DNA of 64,000 nucleotides from Enoplosus armatus (Eukaryota > Chordata > Actinopteri > Centrarchiformes > Enoplosidae), in the NCBI RefSeq assembly GCF_043641665.1, contig NC_092180.1, forward strand, positions 1,892,501 to 1,956,500, written 5' to 3'. Both the position numbers and the translations under genes were made by a program. This document shows positions 1-11,917 of this stretch, piece after piece. The notes beneath the pieces were generated by a model that saw only the letters and a list, made by a program, of their open reading frames with translations, was not told the origin of the DNA and searched no databases. Positions within the stretch are counted from its first letter, which is position 1. Each line of letters opens with the position of its first letter.

Positions 1-3000
1 GTCAGCCTGCTGCATCCCGAGTAAATAGAGCTATTGTTGCCAAAGACTTGGCTCTATGTTTTTACACACAACCAAACTGGGGGGGCAGCCAGTGCCCGGA
101 GTAATGAGCTGTGTCCTAATGTCAATGTGTTCTCAGCACAGCTCACAAATGTTCCATAAAGACAAAGTGAGCAGGTGTTTCACGCCATGCAAGGCCAGAT
201 GATAGTTACACGTCCCTCATAGGCCCACTTGGAGGCAGAGAGTCCTGTCTGGGGGGACGGCAACCTGGCAAGGATGATAACATATTATCTCCAAACATGC
301 ACATCCACTCACTCGTTCACTTGACTTCATTTGCTGTGGAGCTTGTGATCAACATCAGATATTGAAGGAACACGAGCATCTTTGTCAACAGTAGCCTCAG
401 AAGACCAAAAAGGACTTCAGGCTCTCAACACACGCTGAGTTTAGAGGAGGGGGTGTTTTCTGTGGTTGTGATGGGACAACAAAGTGAAGTGAAATTGGGT
501 AAAAATGTAAAATCACTTTCTCGCTGCATGTTGATGGAAAATGAAAACAACATCTAGATAAACATGAGCAGTTAGTTGGCAGGTTTATGTGAAAGAGAAA
601 ACAAAGGAAACAGTCAAATTATCACCCACACTGCCTATAAATGTAAATATCCATCACAGTTAACAGACCAACTTCTGGTTCAACACACATCTGACATTTC
701 AGATTAGTTCACTTTTGGTTTCAACCCCCCCCCCAAAATAAAATAGTTTAGATAATCTGGCTAAATGAATGGAAAATGAGACCTTTATCCTTTAAGTGGT
801 TATAATCAATAGTTTTGTAAGATAGAGATGTTCCCGTCAGTCATTGGTGGACACCAACAACTAATGAAGCTAATTAATGACCTGAACTCCGTAACAGCTG
901 GATGTGTAAATAATGTAGAATTGTTTTAAATAGATTAGAGCCGGAGGAAGATGCTGTAACGTGTGCAGAGGACAGGAGTCTGTTTAGCCTTATTTTCACA
1001 AAATGAGCGTTTGAAACGTACTAAGCACTCAGATTGACGGTGGTGTTACGGATTATGCCACAGTTGCGGTTTGAGAAGCTACTTTGGACATTTTCATACA
1101 TTTTTTTAAATTTGAGTCAACATTGAAATCCATTGTAACTGCCATGAATTTAAGCTGACTACAGCTGACAAAGGCGAAGGAGGCAAACTTTTTAAACCCA
1201 TCTTTCAAGCCTACAGATGTCGAGCGTTTATTTATTATTAATTTAACTGGAATATCACTGCTCAGCCGCCCACGGCCCTCTAATCGGTCATATTGGCTTT
1301 TGGATGAGTATCATGCTCAATGGGAACGGGGGTCAGCGATCCATAGGATTGACAGGAAACTCTCAAGGCATTGTGGTTAAAACACAGCAGGAGGACGAGT
1401 GGGGAGTCGGGTTAAGAGCTGTGCTTCTGGGATGCTCGTATTACCGAGGCGCTGAGAACCACACAAGGTTCAGCTGTACTGACACGTGTGGACACTAATC
1501 AGCCAGTGAGGACTCATGAAGAGCACTCTGTGAGAAAGAAACCTTGCTGTTCTTTAAAAAGAACAAAAGGAATCATCCTTTCTGAAGAGCGTCCGTTTAG
1601 TACAACACTGTTTTCCCTGCTCTGTTGGGAGAGCGGATTCCCTTTCACGGATTTCAAAATAACCTTTAGCAATCATCTCAAGCAGCTTGTATTTAAAAGC
1701 TCATTACAATCGTTTGGTAACCAGCGCTGGTTTACCTGAGTATTAAGGGTGACAATTATGTTTATTTATGGCCATTTAATAAATATGTCAAGTGTATCTC
1801 AGCAGTGCAGGTGCTCTTAGCACAGCCAGGATTAAGTGGACAGAGATTGGCCAGAAAAAAACAGGTCTATTGAGGCAAATAAAGGTGGAGCTGAGAGGAG
1901 AAACGGTTATTAAGCAGAGAATTGAGGTTATCTTAATGGGCTTTGAGAGCTATTGTTAAATGAACGCCTTATTGCTGATGGGGAGAGGCATCTCTGCGGA
2001 TTAGGACTCTTGTTTCTCAGCTCTTTCGAGCTATTGATTTCAGCTGTCCATGGAGAGCTTTTCTCCTTGTGATTAAGAAAATATAAAGACTCCTCTTCTT
2101 CCCGCTGTTCATGTCTGCGAAAACAGTCGGAGAAATCAAGGCTTGTTTTCATCCCTTCAGAAGAAGCCACTTGGCGCCATTCTTACTGGTACAATGTGAG
2201 AAATACCTTTCAGACAACTTTGAAAAAGCTAATCTATCACAACAAACACGGAGATGTCATTTCCCTTACATCCCCCTTTCACTACTCTGTGCTCTGCTGT
2301 CTGTCAGAACAGCATTTTTACAACAGTGAAAAACTGTCAATATAAACATATTCATTTAATACACCATGCAAGCACTAGTGGCAGCATGCCGCCTACAAGA
2401 AGCTGCATCTTTTGGCCTTGACAAAGAGCAAAAAACTCACTTAACGTATATGAAATGTATGGGAGGTAAAAGAGGACAGATTGCTTACTCAAAGAAATAC
2501 ATAGCATCTCAGATCTGCTCATAAAATGTGTTACAGGAAGAATGTTAAGAATACAAACTCACTCATAAACTGTGGAAATCCAACATCAAGCAGCTGTAAA
2601 GTTGTACAAAGATGATTTATTCCAATTAAGAAAGGTCTTAGCCTTCACTACATAACCACATAAATCAATGTCTGAATGCCTCGCTGTACAGGTGGATTTG
2701 TTGTGTCCCAATTTGATCCTACACACTCATTTTAAGCAGGTTTTGAGTAAATAGTGTCTTCACACTGGACGAACTGCTAAACTAAGCATACAGCAGTGCT
2801 TTGAGCTAAATGCTAACGTGCCTACAATGACAATGCTGACGTGCTGATGTGCTGATGTTTAGCGGGCGTAATGTTTACCATGTTCACCATCTTAGTTAGC
2901 ATGCTGACATCATTAGCATTAAACACACAGTCCAGCTGAGGCTGATTGGAATGTCATTAGTTTTGCAGGTATTTGGTCATAAACCAAATTTGTATTGGAC

Positions 3001-4944
3001 AAATTCGAATGTTTGACCTAATGATGATCACCAATGTGATTTCAAGTCGTCTTGAGGTGACGTGAATGTGTGTAAAAAATGTCATTGTAGTCAGTCCCCT
3101 AGTTAAAGAGAGAGGTATTTCAACTGACATTGCCGTCCTCGTGCTAAAAGCCAGTATGCATACTAAGTAATGCTTGTGCTGTTGATGGAAACTGTAGAAT
3201 TTTAAAGCTGAGGTTTAATTGACATCCGCTGGCACAACCTGTGAGGATTCAACAGATAAGCATGTTGATTTCTTGTATACTAACTGCAAAAACAGTATAC
3301 TGTAAAAGACTCTTGTATCGTACATAAAGAAAATGAGGACATATCACGTCTCTGAGGGCCTTATTTTGATGACCTAATTTAGATTGACTTGTCTAATGAT
3401 GTCTTAATCACAACAAAGTTTTTATTACTCTAATTAGTTGTGACAGTTGACCTGCTTTTATCAGCCTGGTTAACATGAGTGCAAAAGAGGTAACAACAAC
3501 CTGAACAGTGTACTGAAAAGAAAACCTGTAAAATCCCAAATAAAGAGCAGAGTTGTGTTTTTACCTTTTCTGTTGCGTGCTCGTTCTCTGTCAGACATCA
3601 TGCTTGGCAGGCCACAGCCTCGTGTCGAGGCTAACCTCATTCACATTTACACTTTATTTGAAATCTGGAGCGTGCACCTTTAGCTCATTTTGGCAGGTGA
3701 GTGTCTTTCACACTTGAATGCCGACCACTTATCCACAGTGAAGAGACTAAAAATGAGTCTCAGTCCTCCTTCAAGTGAGCTGTTTTGTTGTTTGTCAGAA
3801 GTGGGAGTGTAATATAAGCCCAACTGCAGGAAACAACCTCAAAATAGATCTTCTTTTTGAAATACACGATGCAGCTGGGAATCAGGTTTGGTAATTCAGC
3901 CAAGCGGAAACTGTAACTTCATCCACAACTGACCGTTAGTGTAGCTTCTACAGTTAGCTTGCATTGGATAGAAGCTGCCCCGTTGCTCTTCCCACCGTCC
4001 ATTGCATAAATACGTGCAACACGTGACATGCATGGGTGGAAGCAGTTGGCATAGTCACACCGAAAGAAAGACATTTTAATGAAAAAATAATAATAATAAT
4101 AATAATTACATTTGAAAATAACGCCACCCTGGTAGGCTGAGCTCAGGGTACAGAAGACTAAAGTCAGATTTGTTTATATAGAGTCATCTCATTCATTGAG
4201 GTAGTATTAAACCACGTCAAGCCAATGTTCTTTATGTAGCTCAAAGATAAATGCATTACGCTGTCTGCCTTTAAAACTCGAGAAGCATTTCAACACCAAA
4301 AAACAGCGGGTCACTTTGTTTTGACTTATTCTGCCAAAATCTCCCCCCACCGTGTTTCAGTGCTCTGATTACGCACTTAACGCACTCTACAGACTCCGTA
4401 TCAGTCTGGATGGAACATGGAAACACCAGTTAAACCTGAGCTAGTCTGAAGGACATGTCTCCGTGGTACTGCGTGATACTTAGCCGATGCTTATTTCAAC
4501 CACAAGTTTCTGGAAAAATCAGAAAAAGAACTCATGAACAACATGTCTGGTGACTCAAGCTGCACTTTACCTGTTATTATTCAGTGTGAACTTAAACTAA
4601 GCAAACAGAAAAACGCAAGCAGACTTTTCCCAGGTGATTTGTACCAAAGAAAACAAACGGTGTCATCACATCCTCAGTGTCAGTCCCAGGAGAGGTGTGC
4701 CATACTGCTGTTACTAGAGGTAATTAAAATGATAGTTTTAGACGTAATATGTTGATGAGCTTTTTTTGTTTAGCTCCTATTAGGAAACAAAGCTTTTCTT
4801 AAATTATTAAGAGCAAACCTGCTGGATGTATTTTTATCCTGAACACGTCTGGGTTCTGCTGGGTACATTTCTGGGTCTTCACCTGCTCTCCATACAGATA
4901 AATGACATTCACTATAATATTCTGTCTGTGACTTCTTTTTCTAG
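1..4944 (+). other. shank2 upstream intron (3' part)
   Basis: No exon was recognised. The preceding exon, which should encode the end of the SPN region and the start of the ankyrin block, was not seen. Contents are a dispersed fish repeat (2797-3095), an (AAT)n run at 4083-4106 and otherwise AT-rich unique sequence. The stretch 1855-2110 is free of repeats and rich in homeodomain-like TTAAT/ATTA words. Confidence 0.75.
2797..3095 (+). repeat. Dispersed fish repeat (GCTAACxTGCTGA type), copy 1
   Basis: It is rich in gctaacatgctga-like words, followed by cagctgaggctgattggaat, tttgcaggtatttggtcata and a distal gatcaccaatgtgatttcaa part. It shares order and words with 6664-6880 and, for its 3' part, with 51219-51320. 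Its class is unknown to me, and no coding is seen. Confidence 0.75.
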
Positions 4945-5096
4945 AGAGCCCGCTGACGTTTGCAGCTCACCTGGACAATGTGGTGGACATCATCAAGGTG
5001 CTGAAGAACGGAGGAGCTCACCTGTGCTACAGAGCCAAAGATGGCATGACTGCCCTCCACAAAGCTGCACGGTCCAAGAACCAGGTCACACTCACG
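4945..5096 (+). CDS. shank2: shank2 exon: ankyrin repeats, first exon in window
   Basis: The exon encodes (E)[11 protein letters not shown], then [21 protein letters not shown] and ends KNQVTLT. The [10 protein letters not shown] segment is a classic ankyrin helix-turn signature (xTALHxAA). The acceptor is a pyrimidine stretch ending ctag at 4941-4944, and the donor is gtaaag at 5097. The exon starts with two bases that complete a codon begun in an upstream exon outside the window (a Glu if the first base is G), and it ends in phase 0. A second AG at 4945-4946 could shift the start by two bases but would break the expected phase. Length is 152 nt. No stop codon interrupts the frame. Confidence 0.95.
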
Positions 5097-7439
5097 GTAA
5101 AGGAACCTGCTCTCCTCCATTTTCGTCTTCTCTCACCTGCTCACATGCGCATTTCTTCTTCCAAGTTGGAATCGCAGTGCGAGCCTGACAATGATCTTTT
5201 TCCAACATAAGCAACATCAGACTTTGATGCATCCAGACCTGCACAGACCTGCCACTTAGCAGCAGCATGAGGTGCTGAAGGGATGATGCCTCTGACTGTA
5301 GTGAAGGCTAAAGACGAGTCCTTCCCGACGAGCCAAGACAAGCAAAATCTGTTTCAGCTTTTAAATCTGTCTTACGGAGCACTTTTATGAATAATTTAAT
5401 AATTGCAGTTTTCTTTTTTTGTTTTATCCTCATCGACTTTGATATTTTAATCACTTGTACTTTGTCTTTTGTGACAGATTAAAGCACTTGTACCATTTCT
5501 TTAAAAAAAGAAATAAGGTTTATTATTATGATAATGATTATTATTATTATGAATCTTCCATTAAAGAGACAATTTTCACCCAAACTTACAAATCTGAATT
5601 AGTTCAAAGTTAATGACTCAACTTGCTTAATAATTCATACATCTCCTCCCATTTCTGTGTGTTTTTGACCCCCCATCTCACCCCCCCTCACACACACTTG
5701 TCCCTCTTCAGACACTGCTGGAGTTGGGAGCTTCACCAGACTACAAGGACAGCCGTGGTCTGACTCCTCTGTATCACAGCGTGGTGGTGGGAGGAGACCC
5801 GGGCTGCTGCGAGCTCCTGCTGAACCACCACGCCTTCGTCTGCTGCCAGGACGAGAACGGCTGGCATGAAGTTCACCAGGTAAACGCGCTCACACCAGCT
5901 GATTCACCAGGTGCACACACGCCAGCACAGAGGGGTTTTGTTATTTGCAACAGCTTGTATTGGGAAAGCATTACTAAAGCACACACAGACTCGCGCAGCC
6001 TTCCCCGGCTGCCTCGTCTTGGCAGCTGTTACCCGGTGAAGTAGATAAAGTCATTTAAGGAGAGCCGCCCTGCAGCAGTGAAAAACTATGAGCGTCCCCA
6101 CACGGTGCTGTGTGTATGTGCGTGTTTAGGCCATCAGCGTTATCAGATTGCTTATATCTCTCCCTGTCGAGTTGCAAAATCTCTGCCTTCCCCCATCTGT
6201 CCCATTTCAGACACGATAGCAATCAGCTGTCAGGCAGGACGGTGAACAGGACGGCTGCTGCTAGTTCACAGTTCAAGGTTGTGTTTATTCATTCATAAAA
6301 TCCTGGAGAATTCAGACCAAATCCACACTATTTACACAACATAGAAATAAACCATAACAAAAGAATCGTAGTAATATTAAATTCATGATCATTAATAACA
6401 TCTTGTATTGTTCAATCTCCCAACTCATTCTGGATAACTCACTAAGGATAATGCATGTTCCATCCATTCTCTGTAACCGCTTGTCCGGTGGGTTGGAGCC
6501 AATCCCAGCTGACATTGGACGAGAGGCAGCGCTAAAATGATTTGAGCTGAAACAACAGAACATTGTCCAACAACAAGGTGGATAATATTTGAATTGTTTT
6601 AAGTTATTTGTCAAGAAACAGGACTGAGGGTCTCCAGCCATGCTAGAGGCTCTGCGAGGCACAGCCGTGCTTTGAGCTCAATGCTAACGTCACGCTACTG
6701 AAATGCTAAGCAGGTATAAAGATCGCCCTGGTCACCATCTGAGTTTAGAGTGTTAGCATGCTAACGTTTTCTAGTTAGGACTAAACCCAAACTACAGCTG
6801 AGGCTGACGAGAAAGTCGTTAGTTGGAGATAAATAAAATACAGGAGTCCTTCTAGGAAGGAGGAGATCACCAACTAACAATGTCTGAAAAAATGACACGT
6901 TACACATTTGAATATAGTTTTCAATATTTGAACTAGCGGAGGTGAGATTAATGCAGCAGTGAAACAGATGTGGAAAGTCGAGACAAATCAAATATCCAAA
7001 TACATTCAGCCAAATGTTTTGCCTGCAAAAACTCAATCCCACTGCCCACATGATGAAATCCTTTTTTACTGTAACCTGCTTTGGTTAATAAGCAGCCATT
7101 CGAGTTATTGTCCTTCCTTCACAAACCTCTCAACCTTTTCACCGAACAGCGAACTGGCAGCTGTCACCACAACCCCAAACATTAATGCCATTTATAGAGA
7201 AAAGCAATAGCTTCCTGCTCAGCCTCGTCTTTTACACTCTGCCTTGATGAGTTCAATTGTTCATTTCTTTAAGTTTCCCCTCATATTCATCTATCTATCT
7301 ATCGTTTAATGACCGGGTTCAAACTGAGGGTACAGCTGCTGCTCATCTCGATGTTATCTCCTTTACAGCACACTGACATCTAGTGTTAGAGGCCTCTTAC
7401 TGCAACTACTGTCCCGTGGAAGTGATAGAGGCTTTGAGC

Positions 7440-7506
<67 letters not shown>

Positions 7507-10500
7507 TGTGTGTGTGCGCAGGCTTGCCGTCATGGCCATGTGCAGCACCTGGAGCATCTGCTATTCTATGGAGCAGACATGAGCGCCCAGAATGCCTCGG
7601 GAAACACTGCTTTACACATCTGTGCCCTATACAACCAGGTGAGTCGGGGGGGGGGGTATAGATGTGTGTGTTTGTGTGTGTAATGTGAATGAGATCACAT
7701 ACCACTATTGGATTGACCTGGTGCTATTTTAAGATGGTTAAGCCAGTTCTGTCAAATCTGTCGTATGTGGTATGAAATGTGGAACATCGTGCTGCAGACG
7801 TACAACGTCACATTATGGAGATTAAACTAGAAGTTAATTCTGAGGTGAAATAAATAACTGACTAAAACAAGAGGAAAACTTTGGGTGAGACAGGGTGCAG
7901 CGCTAACAGCCGAGCTGATATTATACGGCCCCTCCAGGAAGTCTCACTCAAAACTGATTTCAGGGTGATTTTAAACAGTTTCAGCTTTCAAACTGAGCTG
8001 TCGAGGATTAACATGTACCTTTTTTCAGATTTGATTTCTTTTCCTGTGGTTGATTGTCCTCTTAGTTATATCCTATAAATGTGTATTTGTTGGTTTTATA
8101 ATACATTAGATTATTTTTTATTATATAGTATTATCTTGAGTCAGACTTGGAAGGTTGCACTTATCCACTTCATTGTAGCCACAACCTACTGACGGGACTC
8201 ATTTATTATGAATGTCAAAAAGATGAAGTTGTTAGAGGAGCAGATGACAGTGTTGTCAGTCCTTTGGGATGTTGAAACAGAATTCCCAAATTCTAAAAAT
8301 GTCCAGAAACTCAGTCAAATCTTTAAGGAAAAACAGACATAAGACGGTTATATTTGGGCTAAGGCAAACATGTTGTTGCACATTGTATAAGTGGACTAGT
8401 TTCACCTATTAGATCTTACTGAACTGACCTGACGGCCTGACATGCTCTGTGCTCACCTTCATTCTGTCTGCTGGGTACATGTGGAACATCTAATCTACAG
8501 TGATCTGCTGTTTTAGGAAAAATTACTGAGCCTTTTAAAAAGATAAATGATGAGCCACTTTTAAAGACTCACATCTTCAGTAGGAACCAATGGGCTTGGT
8601 GCAGAGTGCCACAGACAGGGTAGAGAAGCCAGAAAGTATTTAGAGATGGACTAACACATAGCAGGCTGTGGTCTTTTCATGGGATTTGTTGAATAAGAAA
8701 ACATAGAATAACTCCAGCCTTATCCCTTAACTGAATGTGCACAGAATAGAAGAACCATCTCAAAGACCTCTTCACTTAAACCGGTTTAGCCAAATATCAG
8801 CAGTAGCCTCTAACCCTTGTTTGTACAGCCAGTCATCTGAGACCATTTAGCACATTGGCCTTGGAGCGTGGCCAGTTGAGCCGAGAACTACAGCTCTGAA
8901 TCTAAAACAGCCCACTGGTGTATTTGAACCAAAGCAAACATTTGTTCCACTTAAGAGAGATAATTCTTTTCTGTAAAAGAACCATGTCCTTATGACCTTT
9001 TTATGACGTGGCCTTTACACCAGCTCACGTTTCTTGGCTACACGGGAGGTTGAGGAGAAGGTCGTAGGTGTGAAATGCTGCATCTAGCTGTGGAAGAGTC
9101 CGTTTCAATATCCAATCATTCATATGTCCCTGCACTGTCCATGGCACTCAGCCACAAGCCCATTGGTTCCTAATGAAAATCCATGCATCAATTCTCTCTG
9201 GCTGGTTATCCTTAGAGGGTTGTGGGGGGGATGGAGCTGATCCCAGCTGATATTGAGGACAATATCAGGGGGGGGGGGTCCTATAGACAGTCAAGTTTGT
9301 GTTGATTATAAAAATATAGAATCATTTAAAGCTGGAGAGCTGAATCACTGAAGACGATGATGATGGCTCCATCTGTGAAACAGAGGGGGTTGATATAACC
9401 TGGATTATTATTATTCGGCTGATACTGTACGTCATAAATATGCATGAGTTCTCACTCCTCCTTGATAGATGGAGTACTCGGAGCAGATTCCAGAGCCGAA
9501 TGTTGCATAAAAACATGGCAAACTAAAAACTTCTGGCGAGAATATGTGAGGATCGTCCTCTGTACTTCCACTGTCATCTTTCTCCATTAGTGATCTACAC
9601 ACACGAACACAACATGAAGTTCACAAGAAAAATCCATTTGAGGCTGAAGTTTCCACGGTGCCCAAGCTTCCACGTCCTGAATTATCCTCAGCATCGTGGA
9701 CATTTAGATTTGACCTCTCTCACATTTCTTCCTTCTGTCTCCTCAGTCCCTGCATTTCTTTTGATGCGCTGCTTCTAATTATATTCTAAAATGCTTCAGC
9801 TCTGATCTATGTCACACATTTCCATTTCGAGGCTTCGCGATAAATGTAGCCTCTATAGAAAAGAAATATGTCGTGGGATTGCTACACTCCAGATGGAGTA
9901 AAAATAACACACTCGTGCGTGTCTCAAAATAAAGACGTCTAAATGTCTAATCAGAAATATTTGTGATGCAGGAAACACAGTGCAGGTTATTGTTTTTCTA
10001 TATTGGTTGTGTATCAGTATCTGTGTGAGACTCGGAGCGATTTTTCAACTCTCAATAGCTTATTGTGGATCTAAAAAAAGTATTTATATTCATGTGTGTG
10101 TGCACAGTACATGCGTGGTTGAGCACTTTGTGGGCGATTTGTGCAGCAGATTCAAACCCCTCAGCACTCTCCATCTCTCTGTTCTTCTCTCTCTCTCTCT
10201 CTCTCTCTCTGCCTCTCTATCTATCTCTCTCGCCCTCACTCCCTCTTTCTCTTTGAGTGGAGCAATAGATACACACTTAACAGCGAGTGAAGCTCCATTC
10301 CCGATAAAGGTAGTAGATGTTCTGTTGTTCTTTCCTCCTTCCACCGTGTCAGTGCTGGGATGTTCAGACATTCAGCCACACTGATCACTTCCTGCTCTAC
10401 TGACTTCTTCTGCTTTTGGAAAATTCTGCTGATGTCACTGGAAGCTAATCAGCCTTTTTTCTCAACAAAGTAGGAGAATTAAAGGATATCAGGGTTGTTT

Positions 10501-11877
10501 TAGACATTTTCTCAGCTGTATTTTGATATGTTTTGTCTGTCTTCCCCAGGACAACTGTGCCAGAGTGCTGCTTGTTCGTGGAGCCGACAAAGAAGTGAAG
10601 AACTACAACAGCCAGAGTCCATTTCAGGTAGAGTAAGAAAACAAACGCTCTTCCTCACTGCCGTTTGCATGTATAAGCGATTATAGAAGATTGCTTTCAG
10701 TGTAGGGAAAACATTTTTAGTAGCAGCACGTTCTTCGTCTCATTTGTTACCATGGCAACAGTGCAAAATGGTCAAGGTCAGGGATTGCAAATGTCTTTCT
10801 GGACAATATTAGATTTGTTTCAGTTAAGCAGTATTTAGAGGAGAACCAGAAGCGAGAATCGAACCTCGACAGCGTCTGTTCAGTCAATTAGCTTCTTGTT
10901 CTTATTTAAAACACAGTGTTTTATCTGCAAACTGTCAACTTTGAGGATCACTGAAGAACAGCTCTAGCTGAGTTTATCCAACTTTATCTGAAAGGGTTTT
11001 TTTTTTTTAAAGAGAGCTTGTATGAAGGGTTAGATAATCCTTCAATTAACTCAAGAGAACATAAGAACATTTACAAAAAAGGTTGTGACGTGACAGTAGC
11101 ATGTTAAAGCAAACAATATTTTTCAACAAATCAATCAACCACTTTGTGTTATTTCAGACCCCAAGTACATGAGAATGATACAGGAAGTACTGAAGTTTGA
11201 GTGTGTGCATAATTATATGAGCTGGTGTTACATATAAGCTTATGATTAGATAACATTAGATAAGAGGGAACTTTTCTTTATCCTGAGAGAAGTAAATGAA
11301 TGTGTGTGTACTTGTATGTTTGTGTTGGTTGTGGTTGAGGTGTGTATGCTTCAGCAGCACATCCATCCCAGGGAAAAAAAAAACCCCAGCAGCACTAAGA
11401 GCTGCATAGCTGGAATGATTGACTCATAACCTACGCCTGAGTTACAAAAGAGCCTTATCCAGGCGGGCGTTTATGAAAGGCAGTCCCACAGGGTCCTCAA
11501 CTGTCCTCCACAGCCACTCCAGTGGAGCGCTTCATCAGGGAGTGAGCACGGGCCGAATGGAGATCACATCAGGGTGTTAGTCAGAGTTTGAACGTTCAGC
11601 CGTGTGCTCCGTTTGCAGCCTTGGCCTAGATGTATCTTACATTTCCGTGTTGATGTTGCGTGCAGGGCGGCAGGGCGGCGTAGTGGTTAGCACTGTGGCC
11701 TCACAGCAAGGAGGTTCTGGGTTCTGTTTGCATGTTCTCCCTGTGCCTGCGTGGGTTTTCTCTGGGTGCTCTGGTTTCCTCCCTCTTAAGTTCACAGCCT
11801 GTTCACCCTGCTGCTGCATCCGGTGCCGTACCACCAGAGCAGCTTCTTTCTCCAGTTTTCTGTTGTTTTGCTCTGAG

Positions 11878-11917
<40 letters not shown>

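Larger units (their letters stand above)
5880..7521 (+). other. shank2 intron, 1.6 kb
   Basis: The intron holds a SINE tail on the - strand (6460-6531), a dispersed repeat copy (6664-6880), a TCTA run near 7290 and the long TG repeat that abuts the next exon. No gene is seen. Confidence 0.9.
7639..10549 (+). other. shank2 intron, 2.9 kb
   Basis: The intron holds a G run and a small TG stretch beside the donor, one member of a dispersed repeat pair (8505-8705), a SINE tail on the - strand (9185-9275) and a CT-rich microsatellite (10180-10250). No gene is seen. Confidence 0.9.

Noticed and set aside
7363..7705. Poly Thr-His and Cys-Val frames on both strands
   Set aside because: These are TG/CA microsatellite translations. 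Only the part from 7522 on the + strand is a real exon.
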